A stretch of 64,000 bases of DNA from the NCBI RefSeq assembly GCF_905220365.1, contig NC_061136.1, forward strand, positions 1,297,514 through 1,361,513, written 5' to 3'. The translations under genes and the position numbers were made by a program. The number at the start of each line of letters is the position of its first letter. Position 1 is the stretch's first letter. This DNA is from Vanessa cardui. Lineage: Eukaryota > Arthropoda > Insecta > Lepidoptera > Nymphalidae. Under the pieces are notes generated by a model. It saw only the letters and a list, made by a program, of their open reading frames with translations, had not been told where the DNA came from and did no database searches. Of this stretch, positions 57,915-64,000 are shown in pieces.

Positions 57915-60018
57915 ATGGATACACACCAGAAACGAGCTGTTGCGTTATATTTACTTCACAGAAGAATTAAAAAAAGAAGGCCTAAAAGATTCTGGATACA
58001 TCCACTAATTGCGGAAAGAAATCGTTATGGATTATTTGTTACTCTTATTAATGAGTTAAAGAAGGATGAGGAGAAGTTCTTTAATTATTTCCGAATGTCC
58101 ATAAGTAGTTATTTAGAACTTAAAAAAAAAACAGAAACTGCTCTTCAAAAACAACATACTAATATGCGAGATCCCATATCACCAGAGGAAATGTTGGCAG
58201 TCACATTAAGGTATGTAAGTTTCTTTTAACAACTCGCACGCACGCACGCACATACGCACTCACACACGCACACACACACACATAAATGTTGTTCTTGGAA
58301 ATCTTTACACAGCGCCATCTAGTCCCAAACTAAGCACGAGGCTTATACTATAGATACCAGACAACGGATACAACATACTTATATACTTTTTGCGTCAGGT
58401 GTTAATGAAACTAGTGGTAATATTTAAAAATTTTTTTTATTGAAAATACACATCATCTGACAAATTAGTATTGACTGAAGAAACTGATGGAATATTTTGT
58501 GGACTTTGGGTATTGCTTTCAGAAGTAGAATAGGTACGATAGCCGATATTTTCTTGACTGCCGATATTTTCTTGACTGTAATTATATGGTGGATATTGAT
58601 AAGAAAATGCTGGAAGATTATTATCAAGATTATCAATAATTTGTAGAACTGCTATTTGAAATCGTCTTGTTTTTGCTTCATCAAAATTTTGCAATGAAGG
58701 CAGTATTCCTCGAAAAAATGACAAATGTCTATCTTCGCGTTGAGACAACATCTCTATTAATGCTTTGTCGGCGTCGTCTTTTCTTTTTCTTTTAACACCA
58801 GTTTGAGAAGATACTGAGGTGATAGGCGTAGCAAAAGCTTCTGATGTTGATGCAACAGTAGTAGTAGTGTTAGTAGTAGTAGTAGTTTGTTCAGTTGTAG
58901 CATCGCTCGTTAAGGTTGAGGAGGTATTTTCAATAGGTATATTTTTCTTCAAAAACTGTAACTGATCATCATAAATGTACTTTTTAGTTTTTTTAGCTCC
59001 CGATCCAGATTTTGTTTCCGTTTCAACTTTTTTGTTTGTTTTCATCCAGCAATCTTTAATATTTTTCCATTTTTTTATAATCATGTTACCTAAAAAAAAA
59101 TATACGTAATTAAGTAAATTTATTTATTTCAGATACCTAGCAAGTGGGACTTCAATGCACGATTTGCACTACATATTCAGAATTGGGCACACAACTATAT
59201 CAGCAATTATAAGAACGACATGTGAAAAATTATGGGAGGTGTTAATGTCTGAATGTTTTCCGGTAATCACTACAGAACTTTTAGAAGAAATCAGCCAAAA
59301 ATTTTACAAGTACGCAAATTTTCCCCACTGTGTCGGAGCAATAGACGGCAAACATATAAGAATAACTAAACCAGATAACAGTGCTTCAATTTACTACAAT
59401 TATAAGGATTTTTTTTCATTTGTATTAATGGCCGTAGTTGATGCGGATTACTGCTTCGTTTTTGTAGACATTGGAGCCCCGGGAAGTAATGCTGATTCAA
59501 CCATTTTTAAAAATACTACTTTTTGCAATGCGCTTAATAGCAATTCTATCAAACTACCTAATGAAAAAATACTACCCGGATCTACTTTGCCACCTGTCCC
59601 GTATGTATTCGTAGCCGATGAGGCATTTGGTTTGCATCAACACATTATGAGACCTTATGGTGGTCAATTTTTGAGTGTACAAAAAAGGGTATTTAATTAT
59701 CGCCTATCGAGAGCACGAAGATACGTAGAATGTGCATTTGGCATTTTATCAAACAAATGGCGAATTTTAAATCGTGCATTGGATGTATCAATACCTTTAT
59801 CAATTAATATTGTGAAGGCATGTTGCATACTTCACAATTTTGTACGAAAACGAGACGGCCATCACATTAGAGAAGAAGATTTTACTCATAATCTTGAGAG
59901 TATACAAACACCTCCATCAATACGCAGTGGAAGACAAGCCAACAACATAAGAGATATTTTTCAACAATATTTTATGAGTGACAGCGGAGCTTTAAGCTGG
60001 CAATTGTCAAAAATTTAA
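57915..60018 (+). CDS. Harbinger DDE transposase, copy 1
   Basis: Exons 57915-58210 and 59133-60018 join as TTAAG/GTATGT...TTTCAG/ATACC to give 393 residues. The junction makes MLAVTLRYLASGTS, the usual helix before the catalytic core in PIF/Harbinger proteins. The DDE_Tnp_4 core is complete: D170 in GAIDGKHIRI, GAPGSNADSTIF, D261 in VFVADEAFGL and E298 in RRYVECAFGILSNKWRI, followed by ACCILHNFV. The N-terminal 100 residues are basic. It would act in the nucleus, cutting and joining transposon ends together with the partner protein. The start MDTHQKRAVA is chosen over an upstream TTG because it begins the conserved-looking region. The intron contains the second exon of the opposite-strand MADF gene. 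No stop or frameshift is present, so it may be active. Confidence 0.92.
58236..58283. repeat. (CACG/CACA)n microsatellite in the transposase intron
   Basis: GCACGCACGCACGCAC passes into CACACACACACACA within intron 1 of transposase copy 1. The identical tract recurs at 61178-61225 in unit 2. Confidence 0.85.
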
Positions 60019-60293
60019 TAACGTTAATTATTATTCTTTTTACGACCCGCTACTACACAGCTCAATTATTAATTATTATTGTAGGTTAAAAATAAACTTA
60101 TATAATACTAACCATATTTTTTTTTATTTGTCTCATCCAAATTTTCAAAATCTTTATTTAAAATACCGCAGATTTCTTCCCATGCTTTGAGTGTCAAGTT
60201 TTTGTACTTATATTCTTCTAAGCTCTTATCCCATATAACTGGCCTATCTTGAACCAAAGTAATTAGTAGATCGACTTCAATATCAGTATCCAT
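58437..60293 (-). CDS. MADF-BESS DNA-binding protein of the Harbinger element, copy 1
   Basis: Minus-strand exons 60293-60113 and 59089-58437 join through a Gly codon (TATG/GTTAGT...TTTAG/GTAACATG) to 277 residues. Residues 1-80 form a MADF domain, with its tryptophans in RPVIWDKSLE, LKAWEEICG and MIIKKWKNIKDCW. A Thr-rich linker encoded by a GTA/TAG microsatellite follows, then KRKRKDD, a likely nuclear signal. A BESS-type motif lies at about 179-215 (HLSFFRGILPSLQNF then RRFQIAVLQIIDNL), which usually mediates protein-protein contacts. In PIF-like elements such a protein accompanies the transposase and is thought to help bind the transposon ends. Its intron contains transposase exon 2, so the two genes are interlocked on opposite strands. 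Frame intact. Confidence 0.85.
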
Positions 60294-60650
60294 TTTGTTG
60301 ACAAACGTGCGCGTGCGTGCTTGAACGCGTCACTACGGAACAAGGAGTTATCACTGCCTACCAGCAAAATGGCGCGATTTCCCCCCCGCTGCCAACGCGG
60401 TCGCCCGCCAACCGACCGCAGAGCGCGCGGGTGCAAATCGCCGCGGCTGCGGGACCGCGACCCGCGCCCGCCGGTAGGCTAAGAACTCACGGAGCGGTTT
60501 TCACCCGCACCCGCCGCGGGTGCGGGCCCGCAGCTTCTGTAGAATGCAGATATATGTGTAAAAAATTAAAGCACATTTCACGACGCGTTTTACGCCCGCG
60601 GTGTGCGCGGTTGTTTGCGGGTCCCGCTGCACTGGCGGTTCATCTTCTAC
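60294..60650. other. GC-rich edge region between Harbinger units 1 and 2
   Basis: Contains the upstream region of the MADF gene, CCCGC-rich stretches, a small palindrome (CCCGCACCCGCCGCGGGTGC at about 60508) and a second copy of GCTAAGAACTCACGGAGCGG at 60478. Open frames here are GC artefacts. This must hold the MADF promoter and probably one transposon end. Confidence 0.6.
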
Positions 60651-60856
60651 CGCTAAGAACTCACGGAGCGGTTTTCAGCCCGCGCCCGCCGCGGTGGCGG
60701 AATGGAGTTTATTTTCAAAACTCACGAGACCGCAGTTTTGTGCGATAACGCAGCCGCCGCGGTTGCGATTATCACCCGCAAACGTAGCGGTTGATTATCG
60801 CAGGACGGGCGGTTGCAAGACGGGCGGTTAAACGATCAGTTCAGTTCCAGACCGTC

Positions 60857-62960
60857 ATGGATACACACCAGAAACGAGCTGTTGCGTTATATTTACTTCA
60901 CAGAAGAATTAAAAAAAGAAGGCCTAAAAGATTCTGGATACATCCACTAATTGCGGAAAGAAATCGTTATGGATTATTTGTTACTCTTATTAATGAGTTA
61001 AAGAAGGATGAGGAGAAGTTCTTTAATTATTTCCGAATGTCCATAAGTAGTTATTTAGAACTTAAAAAAAAAACAGAAACTGCTCTTCAAAAACAACATA
61101 CTAATATGCGAGATCCCATATCACCAGAGGAAATGTTGGCAGTCACATTAAGGTATGTAAGTTTCTTTTAACAACTCGCACGCACGCACGCACATACGCA
61201 CTCACACACGCACACACACACACATAAATGTTGTTCTTGGAAATCTTTACACAGCGCCATCTAGTCCCAAACTAAGCACGAGGCTTATACTATAGATACC
61301 AGACAACGGATACAACATACTTATATACTTTTTGCGTCAGGTGTTAATGAAACTAGTGGTAATATTTAAAAATTTTTTTTATTGAAAATACACATCATCT
61401 GACAAATTAGTATTGACTGAAGAAACTGATGGAATATTTTGTGGACTTTGGGTATTGCTTTCAGAAGTAGAATAGGTACGATAGCCGATATTTTCTTGAC
61501 TGCCGATATTTTCTTGACTGTAATTATATGGTGGATATTGATAAGAAAATGCTGGAAGATTATTATCAAGATTATCAATAATTTGTAGAACTGCTATTTG
61601 AAATCGTCTTGTTTTTGCTTCATCAAAATTTTGCAATGAAGGCAGTATTCCTCGAAAAAATGACAAATGTCTATCTTCGCGTTGAGACAACATCTCTATT
61701 AATGCTTTGTCGGCGTCGTCTTTTCTTTTTCTTTTAACACCAGTTTGAGAAGATACTGAGGTGATAGGCGTAGCAAAAGCTTCTGATGTTGATGCAACAG
61801 TAGTAGTAGTGTTAGTAGTAGTAGTAGTTTGTTCAGTTGTAGCATCGCTCGTTAAGGTTGAGGAGGTATTTTCAATAGGTATATTTTTCTTCAAAAACTG
61901 TAACTGATCATCATAAATGTACTTTTTAGTTTTTTTAGCTCCCGATCCAGATTTTGTTTCCGTTTCAACTTTTTTGTTTGTTTTCATCCAGCAATCTTTA
62001 ATATTTTTCCATTTTTTTATAATCATGTTACCTAAAAAAAAATATACGTAATTAAGTAAATTTATTTATTTCAGATACCTAGCAAGTGGGACTTCAATGC
62101 ACGATTTGCACTACATATTCAGAATTGGGCACACAACTATATCAGCAATTATAAGAACGACATGTGAAAAATTATGGGAGGTGTTAATGTCTGAATGTTT
62201 TCCGGTAATCACTACAGAACTTTTAGAAGAAATCAGCCAAAAATTTTACAAGTACGCAAATTTTCCCCACTGTGTCGGAGCAATAGACGGCAAACATATA
62301 AGAATAACTAAACCAGATAACAGTGCTTCAATTTACTACAATTATAAGGATTTTTTTTCATTTGTATTAATGGCCGTAGTTGATGCGGATTACTGCTTCG
62401 TTTTTGTAGACATTGGAGCCCCGGGAAGTAATGCTGATTCAACCATTTTTAAAAATACTACTTTTTGCAATGCGCTTAATAGCAATTCTATCAAACTACC
62501 TAATGAAAAAATACTACCCGGATCTACTTTGCCACCTGTCCCGTATGTATTCGTAGCCGATGAGGCATTTGGTTTGCATCAACACATTATGAGACCTTAT
62601 GGTGGTCAATTTTTGAGTGTACAAAAAAGGGTATTTAATTATCGCCTATCGAGAGCACGAAGATACGTAGAATGTGCATTTGGCATTTTATCAAACAAAT
62701 GGCGAATTTTAAATCGTGCATTGGATGTATCAATACCTTTATCAATTAATATTGTGAAGGCATGTTGCATACTTCACAATTTTGTACGAAAACGAGACGG
62801 CCATCACATTAGAGAAGAAGATTTTACTCATAATCTTGAGAGTATACAAACACCTCCATCAATACGCAGTGGAAGACAAGCCAACAACATAAGAGATATT
62901 TTTCAACAATATTTTATGAGTGACAGCGGAGCTTTAAGCTGGCAATTGTCAAAAATTTAA
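60857..62960 (+). CDS. Harbinger DDE transposase, copy 2
   Basis: Exons 60857-61152 and 62075-62960 encode the same 393 residues as copy 1, with the same splice sites and catalytic D170, D261 and E298. Its intron again holds the second exon of the antisense MADF gene and the CACG microsatellite. With two identical intact copies, the pair is either a very recent duplication or an artefact of assembly. Confidence 0.92.
61178..61225. repeat. (CACG/CACA)n microsatellite, unit 2
   Basis: Same length and order as in unit 1. Microsatellites mutate fast, so identity here argues for extreme youth or an assembly duplicate. Confidence 0.85.
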
Positions 62961-63235
62961 TAACGTTAATTATTATTCTTTTTACGACCCGCTACTACAC
63001 AGCTCAATTATTAATTATTATTGTAGGTTAAAAATAAACTTATATAATACTAACCATATTTTTTTTTATTTGTCTCATCCAAATTTTCAAAATCTTTATT
63101 TAAAATACCGCAGATTTCTTCCCATGCTTTGAGTGTCAAGTTTTTGTACTTATATTCTTCTAAGCTCTTATCCCATATAACTGGCCTATCTTGAACCAAA
63201 GTAATTAGTAGATCGACTTCAATATCAGTATCCAT
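61379..63235 (-). CDS. MADF-BESS protein of the Harbinger element, copy 2
   Basis: Exons 63235-63055 and 62031-61379 give the same 277 residues as copy 1: MADF domain, Thr-rich linker, KRKRK and BESS motif. Its intron contains transposase copy 2 exon 2. Its start codon lies 538 bp from the start of the inverted third copy, with the GC-rich palindrome between them. Confidence 0.85.
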
Positions 63236-63589
63236 TTTGTTGACAAACGTGCGCGTGCGTGCTTGAACGCGTCACTACGGAACAAGGAGTTATCACTGCC
63301 TACCAGCAAAATGGCGCGATTTCCCCCCCGCTGCCAACGCGGTCGCCCGCCAACCGACCGCAGAGCGCGCGGGTGCAAATCGCCGCGGCTGCGGGACCGC
63401 GACCCGCGCCCGCCGGTAGGCTAAGAACTCACGGAGCGGTTTTCACCCGCACCCGCCGCGGGTGCGGGCCCGCAGCTTCTGTAGAATGCAGATATATGTG
63501 TAAAAAATTAAAGCACATTTCACGACGCGTTTTACGCCCGCGGTGTGCGCGGTTGTTTGCGGGTCCCGCTGCACTGGCGGTTCATCTTC

Positions 63590-64000
63590 TACCGGCGGGC
63601 GCGGGTCGCGGTCCCGCCGCCGCGGCGATTTGCACCCGCGCGCTCTGCGGGCGGGTGGCGGGCGGCCGCGTTGGCAGCGGGGGGGAAATCGCGCCATTTT
63701 GCTGGTAGGCAGTGATAACTCCTTGTTCCGTAGTGACGCGTTCAAGCACGCACGCGCACGTTTGTCAACAAAATGGATACTGATATTGAAGTCGATCTAC
63801 TAATTACTTTGGTTCAAGATAGGCCAGTTATATGGGATAAGAGCTTAGAAGAATATAAGTACAAAAACTTGACACTCAAAGCATGGGAAGAAATCTGCGG
63901 TATTTTAAATAAAGATTTTGAAAATTTGGATGAGACAAATAAAAAAAAATATGGTTAGTATTATATAAGTTTATTTTTAACCTACAATAATAATTAATAA
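63590..64000 (-). mobile_element. PIF/Harbinger transposon unit 3, inverted and cut by the window end
   Basis: Starts TACCGGCGGGCGCGGGTCGC, the reverse complement of the right part of units 1 and 2 as far as the MADF first exon and the start of its intron. Because that arm ends at the same TACCGG point, this may mark a true transposon terminus, with GGTA or TACC at the junction. Confidence 0.85.
63773..63953 (+). CDS. MADF-BESS protein, copy 3, first exon only
   Basis: On the plus strand here, because unit 3 is inverted. Residues 1-60 and the first base of codon 61 are identical to copies 1 and 2 (MDTDIEVDLLITLVQDRPVI to ETNKKKY) and end at the same donor TATG/GTTAGT. The second exon would lie beyond position 64000. 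Confidence 0.85.

Larger units (their letters stand above)
57709..60650 (+). mobile_element. PIF/Harbinger transposon unit 1
   Basis: A 2,942-bp unit repeated in direct orientation at 60651-63592. Both edges are GC-rich and non-coding (57709-57914 and 60294-60650), in contrast to the AT-rich core. It carries a two-exon transposase on the plus strand and a two-exon MADF-BESS gene on the minus strand. Exact transposon termini are uncertain. The left edge starts CGCTAAGAACTCACGGAGCG, and a second copy of that word occurs at 60478, so the unit may contain an element plus a duplicated end. No simple terminal inverted repeat is visible at the edges. Confidence 0.85.
60651..63592 (+). mobile_element. 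PIF/Harbinger transposon unit 2
   Basis: Direct repeat of unit 1 with a constant offset of 2,942 bp. All four encoded open frames are identical to those of unit 1 and I saw no base difference in the parts I compared. It follows unit 1 with no extra sequence between them. The bases to its left (TTCATCTTCTAC) differ from those left of unit 1 (tRNA-Leu fragment). Confidence 0.9.
63008..64000. repeat. long palindrome joining unit 2 to an inverted unit 3
   Basis: Arms 63008-63418 and 63590-64000 are reverse complements, with position sums constant at 127008 and a few mismatches in the GC-rich part (for example GCGGTCGCCCGCCAACCGAC against its partner). The spacer 63419-63589 is 171 bp and starts with GGCTAAGAACTCACGGAGCG. 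The right arm runs off the window, so the true palindrome is longer than 411 bp per arm. Confidence 0.9.

Noticed and set aside
60317..60831. Long open frames in the GC-rich edges of the Harbinger units (also 63259-63803)
   Set aside because: They are open only because GC-rich sequence lacks stop codons. Products are Arg/Pro/Ala low complexity, and they overlap palindromes and unit edges.
1..64000. CRISPR arrays, operons or other prokaryotic systems
   Set aside because: All supported genes are eukaryotic with spliceosomal introns. No regularly spaced short repeats exist.

Overview
The window looks like an AT-rich insect nuclear contig, most likely from a butterfly or moth. That is an inference from dense lepidopteran-type SINEs, short intron-split genes with canonical GT..AG introns, and insect PIF/Harbinger, Jockey/CR1-like and mariner-type remnants. 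Organism identity was not tested by any search.

Layout. Positions 1-34 kb hold no gene I can support. They are a mosaic of interspersed repeats: at least three tRNA-like SINE families and several other short retroposon families. DNA-transposon derivatives here include a 309-bp MITE family with 8-bp target duplications (three full copies and one 52-bp relic), a 201-bp hAT-like MITE, and a fold-back element split by a LINE fragment. From 34.3 to 42.2 kb on the minus strand lies one eight-exon gene for a 331-residue acidic and coiled-coil protein (possibly quick-to-court-like); its introns hold SINEs and a mariner-like remnant. At 43.0-45.7 kb is a 5'-truncated Jockey/CR1-like LINE with a recognisable reverse transcriptase and a frameshift.

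From 47.6 to 56.1 kb is a compact housekeeping cluster: MOZART1 (+; gamma-tubulin ring complex), TIM17 (-; mitochondrial import channel), TRAPPC1/Bet5 (+; ER-Golgi vesicle tethering) and the first four coding exons of a centrobin-like coiled-coil gene (+), whose 3' end is not seen. TIM17 and TRAPPC1 are divergent across about 1.2 kb.

From 57.7 kb to the end is the most remarkable part: a PIF/Harbinger array. Two 2,942-bp units stand in direct tandem, and the start of a third is inverted, giving a palindrome that runs off the window. Each unit encodes a DDE transposase (two exons, +) and a MADF-BESS DNA-binding protein (two exons, -), with each gene's second exon lying in the other gene's intron. 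The array begins exactly after 23 bases matching the 5' end of a tRNA-Leu gene, broken inside the D arm. Both complete copies appear intact and encode identical proteins, so they are either very recent or an assembly duplication.
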